DNA of 64,000 nucleotides from Perkinsus chesapeaki (GCA_013115145.1 JAAPAO010000002.1:1-64000), one strand, 5' to 3'. Shown: positions 12,101 through 28,625, numbered from the stretch's first letter. Notes: generated from the letters alone by a model not told the origin. Translations and numbers: made by a program.

Positions 12101-15100
12101 CATAACCCGCGTCTCATGCGTCAAGCTTGCAGAGCAATGCTCTTACTACAATACAGGTCTGCGAATGGGTCCCGGCACCTTGCCAGATTCAAGGTTCATA
12201 TGGTTCTCATAGCAGAGATCCAGCCGAATGCCAAATCTGGTGGTCATAAAGCATTGGCAAGGATCCTAGCATTGTTGGCCGACCTCTGCTCCAGCTCCTC
12301 GTTCACTGATGGGGTAGTGAAACAAGCCCTGAGGGATTATAAAACAAACCCCGTCAAAGGCCAACCAAACTCTAGTCAAACAGTGGCTGATCTGGTCATC
12401 GGGGCCCTCGAGATAATTATTCAGCACGACCCGGAATCGCCCGACGTAGAGTGCCTTTTCCAGGCAGCCAGGCTGCTAGGTTCGCTCACAAGAGCAGAAG
12501 TCCACTCAGATACGGCGAGTGATAGCTCTGTTACTGCCAATGCCCCGCAGGTGGGGACCACCAAAAGCATTTCAGCTGCAACCCCAGAGAGCAGGATGAT
12601 GCGAAGGTTTACCAGAGTACTCGATAGATACCCTCGAGAAGAAAGCTCCGGGGTAGAGCTGTCTTTGATAGTCTGGTGTCTGATAAATCGCCGACACGCC
12701 GACGGCCAAATGGGTCAGGGGAAACTGTCCGACAAAAGGGGAGCGTATCTGTTCAGCATAACCACGAACGACAAGAATGCATATACAGCATGGCAGAATA
12801 GGGGTAACTTGAGTGGCTCATTCCTTTAAGGACTCAAGCTTTTTTCTCCCCTCCGGAGTGTAGAATCATGTAATAAGTTGACTCGGTGATGTATGAAGTT
12901 ATGTTCCTATTACAAATACTGGACATTGCTGGTTGCGTTATAGTACAGAGGTGGAAGCACTGTGTTACAGAAGCTTGTATGACAAAAGAGCAATTCAAAT
13001 GCCATCAGGCGGATCCATTCTCCATAACTAAACTAGCGATCGGAGATCATGTGAGTTATAAGCACCCTAGCAGAGTGACCATGCTGTGGAGATCGATGAT
13101 TTACACAGTTTTTCAGCGGTGTGCAGTTGGTCATAATGATGAAACGGCTAGTAAACGGATATCGATCCAGCATGGGCCTAGGCCGCCTAGTGCGAGCTGT
13201 CGCAGAAGCGCATCGATCGGTGAGTAGTCTTCTTCGTTGGGAACACTTGAACTGGCCAGACGTCAGTACAATAGCCACTTGGCTATCCATATCTTTCTTG
13301 TTAGGGAAAGTTCCCATCATGACCGAGACTTATGAAAGCTTTCAGCGCTATGCCTTAGATCACAAGGATTCCCACCCTCATCTGTTTTCTATCAAGCTAT
13401 TTCTCAATCTGAGACAATATCCAACCGCTTATATACTCCCATCTTCTGCTCAGCGACGAACTCCAGCTGGTAGGGTGTGCGCAGCATTTGGGTCCGCACT
13501 TCCGACACACTCAGGCCTACTGTTGGTACACATGTTCTACTCTCGTCTATACCCTCGTCTAGAAATCATGGCGAAAGTTGGAAGCGAGAAGGCCGCAATC
13601 GCCAGGCGTGGGTAAACTCGAATCAGGGCTCCACTCTGGGTTTCTAAGGATTCTCTCAGCTCGTTTTTTGACCCAGTTCGTGAGGACGAAGCTTCAGGTG
13701 ACTGGGGTATGGGATGGCTGGAGGTCTTTGACTTTTTACACGACTTCGAGGTAGTCGGATATTCTGAACAATTTGTCTGGGATGCGGGAATTGTACTTGT
13801 TTGTAATGGAAACATATATCAGGTTGTCCCTACGGTATGTGGTTTAGTGGCCGCACAACGAGCTTGGATAACAGTAACTAATGGAGACAAGTAATAACTT
13901 AGCATGTTTAACGAAGCGGAAACTTGTTCACTGGCAGAAACTTCGTTAGCAAATTGTCGTTAGAGCAGTTGATACACTTGGTGGTGCTCTTGGGGAACTA
14001 TGCTTATTCAGCAAAGAAGTTCGAAACTCCTAAGCTTATGCAAAGAGTCAAGCGGATCCTTCGTCAACTGGAGTTAAACAAGCACAAGATTGTCAAAAAG
14101 AAGCTATTTGATGCATACCGGGACCACCACAAATTTGTACGGCTTTCCCGACTTCCTTCAGGCGCCGCTGTTGTCGTGAATATCATTCGCTTTGTCCTGC
14201 ACATCAGTACGTCTCCCCTGGTTTGTCTACATTTCAGAAATATAGTGAATACGAAGACTTTGCAGACATTCACAGACGCCTAATACTGAAGACGAAGCCA
14301 TCAGTCGCGCCGAAGCCAATGGACCGGAGATTCACTGAGATGACCAGTGAGTTCAATGCCGCACTCGACATGCTTGGCAGAAGCTGTTATCTTGATGATG
14401 ATGATGTGGTATGGGAGCAATACAGGTACAAGGCATCAGCTATAGTATGACTTCAGTTGGCTTCTCTTAGGATGGATCATGCACTTGATTTAGGCGTCAT
14501 GAGTGCTGGCGCGATCCACGACTTTCGCATAGATATCACCAACGTGAGGTAGGTTAGCTGGTGGTGTAACCTGTGTGTTGATGTGATTGTTAATTATTTT
14601 TCTATGCAGATACCATTTGGAGACTATAAGCATTTCTTTGGTATCAGTCAAAGGCCCTGAAGTGCCGCCACTGTCTGTGGAATGGAAAGAGGGCAGGTCA
14701 CTGCCACCAGGGCAGTCGATGCATGTACTCGTCAAGCCATGCACAGATACAGCTTGTAAGTACTGATGACTAGCAACATTCGCAGTAACACTGTGCTTAG
14801 GTGCTGAGTGGTTTGGGTTTATTAACATACTGGCTGTCACGGCCGCTGGTGAGAGCGAAGCTTATCCGTTACCAGCCTACTTACGTGTCGCGAGAACTGA
14901 CGAGGTTGAAGGCAGTATCATACCAGTTCTCGGCCCGTTCCCTTTTAAGCGGAAGGATTCGATAACGTCTGAGCTGTCGGCTTTCGATCCCAGCTCTAAT
15001 AAGAACCTTGGCAGCCGAAGGTTTGGTGAGCCTTTTCTAAAGAACTATACGTCTTCACCGCCCAATTTGTCGGGCAGTGATCTGGCCACAAAACCTTTGG

Positions 15101-15345
15101 TGACGAGCAGAAGTGAGATCCACCTTAACCCCGAGTTTCCGGCCGACAGCGTCCTTTCAGACCTTTCAGCGCTGCTGAAATCCTATACGGCCCCACCATC
15201 GAGGCCACAGTCGGCGTGCTCGGTTCTCGTTCCGAGACCCCCGGCACCACTGCACCTTCCCTTGCTTCCTAGGTCGACTGTGTCACGTAAGCGGAGACCT
15301 AAGTCCGCACAAGCAGTCTTGATGCGAGCTAATCCCTCAACGTGA
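9173..15345 (+). CDS. Large ASH-domain protein with exon-encoded N-terminal repeats
   Basis: Thirteen exons give about 1,815 residues. Checked exons are 9173-9251, 9296-9385, 9429-9530, 9626-9727, 9768-12803, 12944-13050, 13127-13611, 13660-13890, 13938 to ~14200, 14238-14425, 14471-14548, 14610-14755 and 14801-15345. Exons 1-3 each encode one copy of a short basic helix (RERLLAYARSQ, RERLLRLARNQ, RRQQLLALARQQ). The ~1,000-residue central exon is mainly alpha-helical, with an armadillo/HEAT-like feel but no clear family. Exons 11-13 form an ASH/MSP-like beta domain (LDLGVMSAGAIHDFRIDITN, then LPPGQSMHVLVKPC). ASH domains are common in cilium and centrosome proteins, so a ciliary role is plausible but inferred. 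The long exon reaches an in-frame stop at 12829, but the splice donor at 12804 continues in phase. The donor near 14200 is uncertain. Confidence 0.72.
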
Positions 15346-15818
15346 GCAATGACATCATGTATATGCATGTGGCTTCTCCGGTTATTGTTGGAGTTTTTAG
15401 TCTTCTTCTTATAGTCTTAGTCTAACTGTCCAATTAAGACTAGTACGAAAATCAACACAACCGGCAGCTTTCTGATCATTTGTTAGTGAGAAATGGTAGG
15501 AACAAAACGCATACACTTATGGAATATACATCAGGAACTAACTAGGTACAACGCATGAAACCCCGTACACAAACCAAGTAAAGGGGGCAAAACTCCTTAT
15601 GCGTAGCTAGGCAAATAATATACTTAACCGAATGTTAGGGTGTCAATACTTACACAATGACAAACGCCAGTGAGTTCAGTAAGACGGAGCGAACTACCGC
15701 TGAAGACAGCGCGCGCCAAATACAAGGTAACTCGTAAAACGAGACCTGGCTCGATTTCGAAATACGAATAGGAAGGATACAATGTCCGCAACAATTAGTA
15801 GTAGACAGCTTTGATAGC
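15346..15818. other. Convergent intergenic spacer
   Basis: About 470 bp between the stop codons of two convergent genes. It contains no supportable open frame or RNA gene and should hold both 3' UTRs. Confidence 0.45.
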
Positions 15819-17828
15819 TCACATAGGCCATTCCCCAGTCTCGTAATTATCAGTCGAGTCAACGACCTTACCATACCGGTCCACAGCTATAACCTTGAAG
15901 TGACCGTCATCTTCAGCAGTACCATGCCAGACATGGTAATCGATTCCGGAAGTGACGAAAGGTGGCCCGAAAACCAAACTATCAAGAGTAGGAAGCAACG
16001 CACCGGTAGTTCCCCACTTGCCATCGCCTACATAAAGCACACCGCCTTCGGCAACCGTATTATTTGTCATCGGCATTGTTCGCTTCAGAACGTGAGCATG
16101 ATGCCCGAAGCAGACCTTGAAGTGGTACTTGTCAAATATCATTTGGGGCCAATAATCCCGCATCGGCTGGGTCATTGGTGTCTCGAGGGTAAGACCATCA
16201 TTGGGATACATAGGAACATGATACCCAGCTACATGGTTAACTACGTCACTGTAATTACCGATCCTCTCGTTAACGAAGTTAACTACAACCATTGGATCAT
16301 CAGTACCGTAAAGCGAGTCAAGGGCCCAATAAGTCAAAGCCTTTCCAGCGTAATGCACATGATTGGGAGACCTCTCACAAACAGGCTTAGCATGACCATT
16401 GACAGCTTCGAACGGGAAGTAAGCCATGATCGGGGGGCGGGCGTTGTAGAGGGAGTGGTCATTACATTGCTTGGGGTCCATGAAGGCAGCGATTGCACCC
16501 TTGTTGTTATGGTTGGCTCCGACATCATGATTGCCAAGAGTAACGATCAGGGGAACAAGGTGACCATCAGAAGTCTTGATAGTCTCGTAGTTAGATAGGA
16601 AACTATCCCACACACAACCACATGTGAACAGGCCATTATCATATGCCACATCACCAGCATCAACTGCAAAGAGAGGATCATACTCTCCCACGTGAGAGTT
16701 AACTTCTTGAACGTAAGTTGATGTACCAGCATCACCGCCGTCGGTGAAATGAACAGTTCCCGTCAGATTGGCTGTCCGAAAGGAGTACACTTCATCAAAG
16801 TGTTTCCTGTCGGACTCCAGAGTAAATTCAACTACGCCTCCTGGAGTTAAATCAGACAGGAAGGCGGCATACACATTGCGCTGATCCCTCCAGTCGAGCA
16901 TTGGTACTTCGAACTCGTCGGCTTCGATAACACCAATTTCTGGACCTCCCTGCATGTTGTAATGCACTTTAACCGACTGAGTGTTAGACCCCATGTGGAC
17001 ATTCACGAACATGCTGTCGGTCATATTCTGGCCAGGAGTGAGATACACATGACATGGCTCTAACTGGTCAGGAGGACAGAAACGAGCGCTGGAGGTGAAC
17101 GTACGGAACATTCTGGACGACCAGAAAAGAGATTGCTCGAGCTGAATCCACCAACCCTTTTCCATCGGATTGTACGGTGCAATGCATGTCCCGGCAACGC
17201 AGTACGTTATGAAGATACCAAAAGCAAGGGTAAACACCTCCGCCAACCAAAACCACCACTTCTTGATCAGAGTCTTGGTAGGCCAATAGCATGCGAAACT
17301 ATGCCATACAGCAGCCATGATAGGGAGAGATGCAGCGATACCGATAAGCCAAGTCAAGTACTGGTAGACGTAGTTGAACATCGTCGGGATCTGTATGAGG
17401 AACCAGGCTTGGAAGGCTGCGGTATAAATCAAGAAACCAAAGGCCCACTCGAAGCAAATGGACCTTCGAAGGAAAAATACAGATATCAAGAAACAAAGAT
17501 ACACTACGGGCATACATACGAAATAGATCCATCCAGCATAATCACCGAAGGTGAAGGCGCCAAAAACACAGAATAGGCCGATAATGAGCAATGCAAGCAG
17601 GAAGTTGATGACCACAATGCCCACGATCCACAGCCACTCTAATTTTTTATTCTTTCCTTTTTTCGGGAACTCGGGGTATACTAAATAGCGGCCCATAAGC
17701 CAGAGGATAATTAAGGCCACGACGTTGAAGAACAGACTCTCGCCAATATACGAGGCACACAGAAGTGTGTAGAAACCCCGATAGGAATACTGCTGACCGT
17801 GGAGACCGAATAGCTTGCCAAATACCAT
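15819..17828 (-). CDS. Membrane-anchored purple acid phosphatase-like enzyme
   Basis: One uninterrupted 669-codon frame. Six hydrophobic segments lie at about residues 19-42, 65-93, 99-121, 127-148, 158-180 and 192-213. A fibronectin-like N-terminal PAP segment follows (about 259-355), then a metallophosphoesterase domain (about 357-650). Metal-binding motifs are in the family order: FTDGGDAG at 361-368, GDVAYD at 392-397, GNHD at 432-435, HVAGYH at 532-537 and GHHAH at 575-579. This is the dinuclear-centre set of purple acid phosphatases, which hydrolyse phosphomonoesters. The topology suggests a catalytic domain on the lumenal or outer side of a membrane, perhaps for phosphate scavenging; location is inferred. 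It is intronless among intron-rich neighbours. The opposite strand has long open frames here, but they are shadows. Confidence 0.88.
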   Translation of the reverse strand: MVFGKLFGLHGQQYSYRGFYTLLCASYIGESLFFNVVALIILWLMGRYLVYPEFPKKGKNKKLEWLWIVGIVVINFLLALLIIGLFCVFGAFTFGDYAGWIYFVCMPVVYLCFLISVFFLRRSICFEWAFGFLIYTAAFQAWFLIQIPTMFNYVYQYLTWLIGIAASLPIMAAVWHSFACYWPTKTLIKKWWFWLAEVFTLAFGIFITYCVAGTCIAPYNPMEKGWWIQLEQSLFWSSRMFRTFTSSARFCPPDQLEPCHVYLTPGQNMTDSMFVNVHMGSNTQSVKVHYNMQGGPEIGVIEADEFEVPMLDWRDQRNVYAAFLSDLTPGGVVEFTLESDRKHFDEVYSFRTANLTGTVHFTDGGDAGTSTYVQEVNSHVGEYDPLFAVDAGDVAYDNGLFTCGCVWDSFLSNYETIKTSDGHLVPLIVTLGNHDVGANHNNKGAIAAFMDPKQCNDHSLYNARPPIMAYFPFEAVNGHAKPVCERSPNHVHYAGKALTYWALDSLYGTDDPMVVVNFVNERIGNYSDVVNHVAGYHVPMYPNDGLTLETPMTQPMRDYWPQMIFDKYHFKVCFGHHAHVLKRTMPMTNNTVAEGGVLYVGDGKWGTTGALLPTLDSLVFGPPFVTSGIDYHVWHGTAEDDGHFKVIAVDRYGKVVDSTDNYETGEWPM

Positions 17829-18300
17829 CGTCTAGCAGCCGGTAGTGGAAGAAACAAAATATAGCCAAAAATAAGGCGAAGGCCTACAACAACCTACCAA
17901 AAAATACTAGGCCAAGCTAGCGCGCTAGGGTGGGCGCGTACAGTAAATTGTGTCACATGTGTCTCCTACGAGAACGTCATAACGAAGTGGTTTGCTTGGA
18001 ATGTATACGAATTAAAATTCCATCCACTAGACCCGAAATCGCGAAGACTTCGCCTGCTAGAGTGAACGACATTGCTTGTGGCCGATAACCGAATCCACTC
18101 CCCGAAGAACTCAACAGCTTATGAGCACATTGCGAGCACCTCAAAAACAATATGTATCCATTCATCAACCTTAACTGCTCACCTATGTTTGACTAAGGGC
18201 TGGGTTGTTAGACCACAGCTTGTGCGTGATTCATCGAAATGATACCTCAAGTCGTCGTTAAAGGTGCAAAAAATGTACAACGACGGCCATCATGTCAGCG
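17829..18300. other. Intergenic spacer
   Basis: About 470 bp upstream of the phosphatase start and downstream of the hinge-protein stop, both on the minus strand. I see no convincing exon. It presumably holds the phosphatase promoter. Confidence 0.4.
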
Positions 18301-18786
18301 CTATTTCAAGTAGTGAAACAGCTCATGCGCGATACAGTGGTCTTGACACATCCCGAACTCCTCATACTGTCCTTGGCAGTTTCCGCGACCATCAGTGCGC
18401 ATCTTAATACGCTGCACACAAGCGTTATACCTACCACGAAACAGACACATGAGATAAACATTTCTGCTAAAGACGGGAGCGGTGTAACCACCGTAGCCAG
18501 AAGAGCGGTTGAACAAAAAAGGAACTCATAAGGGCTATAAGAGAGCCATTAATGTGCCTCGTAGGAACCGAGTAAAATATGGCAAATATCGCTGTAAGAC
18601 ATACATGCAACTCAAGAGTATCCGAAGATCTTACTCGGTGAGCCATTCAGAACATTCAGCAGCACACTTGGGGAGCATGTCGGTTCTAGGATCGACAAAC
18701 TCTCCATCCTCATTCTTTCGGGGAGGGTGGTAAGACTTGGGGTAGTCCAGCATGAACGCGAAGCGACCGCAGTAGGCACGCGCCAT
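18301..18786 (-). CDS. UQCRH: Ubiquinol-cytochrome c reductase hinge protein (complex III)
   Basis: Two exons on the minus strand (18786-18635 and 18430-18301, intron 204 nt) join in phase to 93 residues. The second exon carries C-V-Q-R-I, GNCQGQYEEF, then HCIAHELFHYLK. The last closely matches the invariant end of the QCR6/UQCRH hinge family, where paired Cys helices form a disulphide-linked hairpin. The first exon supplies another Cys pair (LPKCAAECSEWLTE). The protein sits on the intermembrane side of complex III and helps cytochrome c1 meet cytochrome c. The acidic N-terminal stretch of animal homologues is replaced here by a segment rich in aromatic residues and Pro. Length and Cys spacing fit the family. 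Confidence 0.82.
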
Positions 18787-19613
18787 TGTGAGGGCTGAAA
18801 GTACTCACTACAAATCACGATAATACACATTAACTCCGTCAGTTGGAAGAGTCGAGATCAATCCTACGAAAGATCCGTAATCGCGGACAGGCTCGAGCTC
18901 ATAGATAGACTAAGAGGCGTGCATGAAGCCATGAGGATGCTCTCACAGTCGGGAGCTTCGGTAATATTGAGCAGTGCTGTTTGCACCCCATAAGATTGTT
19001 CGGCAACGGGCGAGGCAAAGAGGCTTTCCTCATCTTGCTAATGTAGCACTGCCAACGTGGTAGAAACAGTTACCCATAAAGAGCGGAAAATACAGACACG
19101 TTATCTGCTCGCAATATCCAGAGCCTCAAGGTTCTTACGAGTTGCCGAGTTTCGTGTGATGCACAAAACTTGTACTCTTGCATTTCCTAACCACATCTCA
19201 GCGCATCTTCGGAACCAGCGCGAACCGCTAACCGGCACACGTACGAGCGATGGCCACCAAAAATTAGGTAGACAAACTGCTATCGTCCCTAATTTGAACC
19301 CCATGTACGTCGGCCACCATTCAGCATGCAGGACGCCGTAATAGTAAGACCTGTTGAGGGCGTTTATGTGGAATGGCATGGCTTGTCGTGGTAGCAGCAG
19401 GCGAAAATGCTCCCCCCTACCCCTGAAATGCACTATTGGATTTAGACTACAGATATACTTAAGTGACTAACAGCCTCGGACACAAAATACCGGGAGCCAT
19501 TCACTCGAAATCTCTACGTGATCGGATGTTCGTCAACTGAAAAGTGAACATTTTCCAATCTACAGTATCGGTTGTACTGCGATTCTCCGGCCTAAGTGTT
19601 GTTCATATAGTAC
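18787..19613. other. Divergent intergenic region
   Basis: About 830 bp between the minus-strand hinge-protein gene and the plus-strand adenylate kinase array. Both start codons face this region, so it should contain both promoters. Open frames of up to about 110 codons occur on both strands near 19.1-19.4 kb, but they overlap each other and match no family I recognise. Confidence 0.4.
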
Positions 19614-25049
<5,436 letters not shown>

Positions 25050-25164
25050 GCAGCCATACACATTCCCACGAGATGATTGTGATGTTGCTGCCGAACCTGT
25101 TGCGTTGGACCGAACTGTTAAGCATTTGCCTATTTTGCTCCCTGAGAGCTGGACTCCTATTTTA

Positions 25165-27342
25165 ATGAGCTCCCCAATCCCACAGACGGCCCTTCCCTTC
25201 ACAAGAGTGGCGGCTATTGTTCAGAGCATTGGAGCTGAATCCATGGTGAATAATCTTATGGAGGTTGGCTGCCAGGTGTTCGTCGTATGCTACCCTTCTT
25301 CGGCGTCGTCACCACTTGGTCTTGAAGGGAATAATCTGTCGGTAATACGGTGTGATGACCGCAATGTCGCTGTGGCGGCAATCCGGGCCTTCGCGCCGGA
25401 GCTCGTCCTCATACTTCCCCATTTGTTCTGGTATCCCAGAGAGGAATTATCTGCATATCCTATATGGGAGCTGCGATATGCCGGCACATCTATTAGGCAA
25501 GACATGTGGCCTGAATACGATATGATAATAGACAGCCGTTGTGAAGTTTGTGTCGAGCTCACTTGCGATGAGAGGATTATAGGGTCTATGGGCGTATCTG
25601 TCAATGGAGAGACTGAAACAGCTCTGACGCTACGCCAAAAACTGCTTGAGGCTTGTCAGAGTCTTCTGTGTAACCAAGTAATACCGCTTCTGGGGGCGAC
25701 TGAAGACGATAGCCAGTCCATGGGATATCCTAGTGGGGTTGTAGGCCTTGAAGTTTCAGAAAGCTCGGACCGCGAGGTAGTTTCAGCGCATATCCGAGCC
25801 ATGAATTTTCCTCCTTATTCTGATGGGATTCCGTTACGGGTTACTGGGGTGGAGGGCCCCGACTTTCTGGTAGACTACCCCGAACAATTTGACCGAATCA
25901 TTAAGGCCGCAAAGGATGGGATCCGCTGCACCCAGCCGGACATTCGGAGCAGCTCCCGCACTACCCCGGGCTTCGCGGCTGACACACATTTCTACAGTAA
26001 CATTGGAGGGTCTATAGTGAAGGTGAGCGGCGTAGGCAATTGTGGGACTGGCTTGGATGACATCCCTCGAACTGAAGGCCACTGTGATGTGATTCCTGGT
26101 AGTGCTATTTCTGATCGCATTCCCAAGAAACTGAGAATGAACGAGCCTTTCATTGGGCCCAACGCTGGGCTCTACATATCTCGGGCATTGGGGTCTGGAT
26201 GGATTGGAGTAGAGGGCCCGTGGGTCAAAAAATTTGAGAGAAAGATTGCTAGTATATGTGGAGGACGCGCAGCATGTGCAGTACAGAGCGGGACGGCTGC
26301 ACTCTATGGAGCTATGAAAGCGTTGGGAGTGAGCAATCCGGAACACTTTGTAATATGTCCGGCATTCACCTGCGCGGCCTGCGCAGATGCAGTGGTTCAT
26401 GCCGGTGGTACCCCTTTGATATGTGATGTCGAGGAAGACAGCTATGCTTTGAGCTACCAGGCTGTACTGAACGCTCTGGACCATCCCGTTCATGGGCCCA
26501 AGATAGTAGGGATGATAGTGGCTCCGTGTTATGGTGTGCCGGCTCGGGATTATCTGAAACTCGTTAACCTTTCTCGAGATCGCTCCATATGGTTGTGCGA
26601 AGACAACTGTGAGAGTTATGGTGCAACCGTAGTAGATGAGACTGGCTCTCGCGTACGGTTGGGTAGTCTGGGTACCATATCAGTTGTATCTGTTCGCTCT
26701 GAGAAGATGGTAGGAGTGGGTGAGGGCGGAGCCATCATCTCTAATAATGTTAGCTTGGTCGCAGCCGCTAGATGGTGGTGCTCTCGTGCTCCTTGCGTTG
26801 GTCAAGGGTTGTGGCACGTGTATAATCACGAAAGTGTCGGGCAAAACTTCCGCATGCCTGAACTCCTTGGCTGTGTTGGCGTGGCGGCGGCAGAAATGTT
26901 GCCGACTATGCTCAGTAGGAAAAGGGCAATTCATGGCTGGTATGAGGAACATCTGGCCGACCTATCGAAGTCTGAGATGATCTCCTTGCAGCAGTACGAG
27001 CCGACCTGTCAGCCGGTTTGGTGGCTGAATGCGGTGTTCTTGAAGAACCAAAGTGTAAGGGGCGAAGAAATCGGGACGGAGCTCATGAGAATAGCGCCTG
27101 AAGTCGAGATTCGGCCGGGCTTCTATCCGCTCGGGCTGATGAAACCGTTCCGCGGAGAAGAAGCGCTAGCATGCCCCGTAGCAGAGCTACTATACGAGAG
27201 GATTTTGTGCTTGCCGAGCAGCCATAATCTCACCGAGAGTGACGTTAAACATGTATGTGACACCCTGCGTGTAGCGGTTCATAATGTGACCAGTCTAAGC
27301 AATAGCAAATTGGCACACGGACCACGGGCTATGGCTGCCTGA
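25165..27342 (+). CDS. Formyltransferase-like/DegT aminotransferase fusion
   Basis: A single 725-codon frame without introns, starting 115 bp after the previous stop; 25165 is the only ATG near the start of homology. Residues ~1-250 resemble a hydroxymethyl-/formyltransferase (ArnA N-domain type): a Rossmann-like start, then TALTLRQKLLEACQSLL, then HIRAMNFPPYSDG. The catalytic Asn-x-His of active formyltransferases is not visible. Residues ~330-700 are a DegT/DnrJ/EryC1/StrS fold: GSGWIGVEGPWVKKFE, SGTAALYGAMKALG, CEDNCESYGA and SVRSEK with PLP lysine K514, then GEGGAIIS. Such enzymes transaminate keto-sugars. ArnA and ArnB do comparable work as separate proteins in bacterial lipid A modification. 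Lack of introns and the bacterial-type combination hint at transfer from bacteria; this is inference. Confidence 0.8.
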   Translation: MSSPIPQTALPFTRVAAIVQSIGAESMVNNLMEVGCQVFVVCYPSSASSPLGLEGNNLSVIRCDDRNVAVAAIRAFAPELVLILPHLFWYPREELSAYPIWELRYAGTSIRQDMWPEYDMIIDSRCEVCVELTCDERIIGSMGVSVNGETETALTLRQKLLEACQSLLCNQVIPLLGATEDDSQSMGYPSGVVGLEVSESSDREVVSAHIRAMNFPPYSDGIPLRVTGVEGPDFLVDYPEQFDRIIKAAKDGIRCTQPDIRSSSRTTPGFAADTHFYSNIGGSIVKVSGVGNCGTGLDDIPRTEGHCDVIPGSAISDRIPKKLRMNEPFIGPNAGLYISRALGSGWIGVEGPWVKKFERKIASICGGRAACAVQSGTAALYGAMKALGVSNPEHFVICPAFTCAACADAVVHAGGTPLICDVEEDSYALSYQAVLNALDHPVHGPKIVGMIVAPCYGVPARDYLKLVNLSRDRSIWLCEDNCESYGATVVDETGSRVRLGSLGTISVVSVRSEKMVGVGEGGAIISNNVSLVAAARWWCSRAPCVGQGLWHVYNHESVGQNFRMPELLGCVGVAAAEMLPTMLSRKRAIHGWYEEHLADLSKSEMISLQQYEPTCQPVWWLNAVFLKNQSVRGEEIGTELMRIAPEVEIRPGFYPLGLMKPFRGEEALACPVAELLYERILCLPSSHNLTESDVKHVCDTLRVAVHNVTSLSNSKLAHGPRAMAA

Positions 27343-28625
27343 GCATTTTACGGATGTGGTTCTGCTCGCTGCCCCAAGTTACGAGGCACTGTTGTTGGTT
27401 TTGCATGACACATGAATATAACTGTTAGGTTAACAGTACACTGTTGCGTTGGTAGTAAACAGTCGGCTGAGATGGGACCCTTCCCGAGGGTGTACAATGG
27501 CTAATCTTCCGAATGGAGATACCGTTAAATGAACTCAAAGCGGTCTGAACTGAGCATTCCACACCGGGAGGAAATAAGAAAACACACGAAACAAGGGATA
27601 AGTTTCATAATAACGTGAACATGAACACTTTTTACTGATAATAGAATGGCTATTCGACGATCGGAACTAACAGAATATGAGCAAAATCAACTCTGTGATG
27701 TCGGGGAGTCCCCGGCGGGGATAGACATGCAAGCAGCATACACAAGTAGTACTCGAAAGGGAGATGGCTACCACACGGGTAAGCCCTCAGCCATAATTGC
27801 TCTGAAAGGGCGACTGCCGATGTCGGTGCTGAAGACTAATTCCGCGGGGGGAGAGAGGAGTACTGTAGATTTAGCTTCCCGGGAGAAATCCGAGCTAAGT
27901 TGTCGATGCCCCTTGCAAGCGCCTTTTCTGGTGGGTGAAACATTTGTATTTTTAGATTTGCCAGAAACAAAATGAGGGATACGACCCATGAAGAACGGCA
28001 GACGGCAGAAAGGTAGGCAAAGCTCGGTTCCTGCTACGCTGACCAACGCGACCGCACGCGTGCGCATCGCTTGACTGGACTGGACATCGCTCTCGCCCAC
28101 GCGACCCACTGCATTCGTTTGCACCTACTGCGCCATTGGTTATGTTTGCTCGCTACCTCGCCATTCTAGCCGTTAGTACCTCCGTACGATAATGAGTAAC
28201 TTTGAAGTACTTCACGCCCCAACGACTCAAGGCTTGAGTTATCAGTCTATTAGGTACAATAAGGAACGTTACATCTTGAGCGGCACCTGCTGTACTGTCT
28301 TGGCTCCGAGTGACTAGTTTGCCAAGAGCCAGTGAGGGCGCACGGGTGTGTTTTGGTGATTTGTTAGAGGATGGGGCCATAGCGAGTTGTTATTACCGAC
28401 TCAGTATCAAGCACAGCACCCATGAATGTTTGGACTACGAGTGTTTATCGACATCGCTTTCATATTCCTCACATGAAATCGCAGAAGTCCGCCGGAACTT
28501 GCTTGTGCGAATCATGCTCTCGAGGCACAGCAGACAGCTTCTGCGCCTTACACTGGACTGAGAATGGATCATCCTTTGTTCTTGACTGTTGTAGTCTTTT
28601 TTGAAATCTCACAACACCTTGAGAC
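27343..28625. other. Intergenic region with unassigned open frames
   Basis: About 1.28 kb between the aminotransferase stop and the first decarboxylase copy. A 109-codon ATG frame on + (27646-27975) and a 118-codon frame on - (27768-28124) overlap each other. Neither has a recognisable motif, hydrophobic segment or splice-linked neighbour. I do not call a gene here. Confidence 0.35.

Noticed and set aside
12804-12829. Stop codon at 12827 as the end of the large ASH-domain gene
   Set aside because: A GT donor at 12804 joins in phase to 12944, and exons continue through to the ASH-like domain, so 12829 is treated as lying in an intron.
13612-13626. A 15-nt intron (GTAAAC...CAG) in the ASH-domain gene
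   Set aside because: The acceptor at 13659 gives a 48-nt intron that is also in phase and matches the local size range.
15900-16598. 232-codon plus-strand open frame
   Set aside because: It is antisense to the conserved metallophosphatase domain, whose motifs are unmistakable on the minus strand.
25834-26493. 219-codon minus-strand frame
   Set aside because: Antisense to the DegT domain with its PLP motifs on +.
27646-27975. 109-codon ATG frame on +
   Set aside because: No recognisable motif, an overlapping antisense frame of similar length, and no neighbouring exons. It could be real but I cannot support it.
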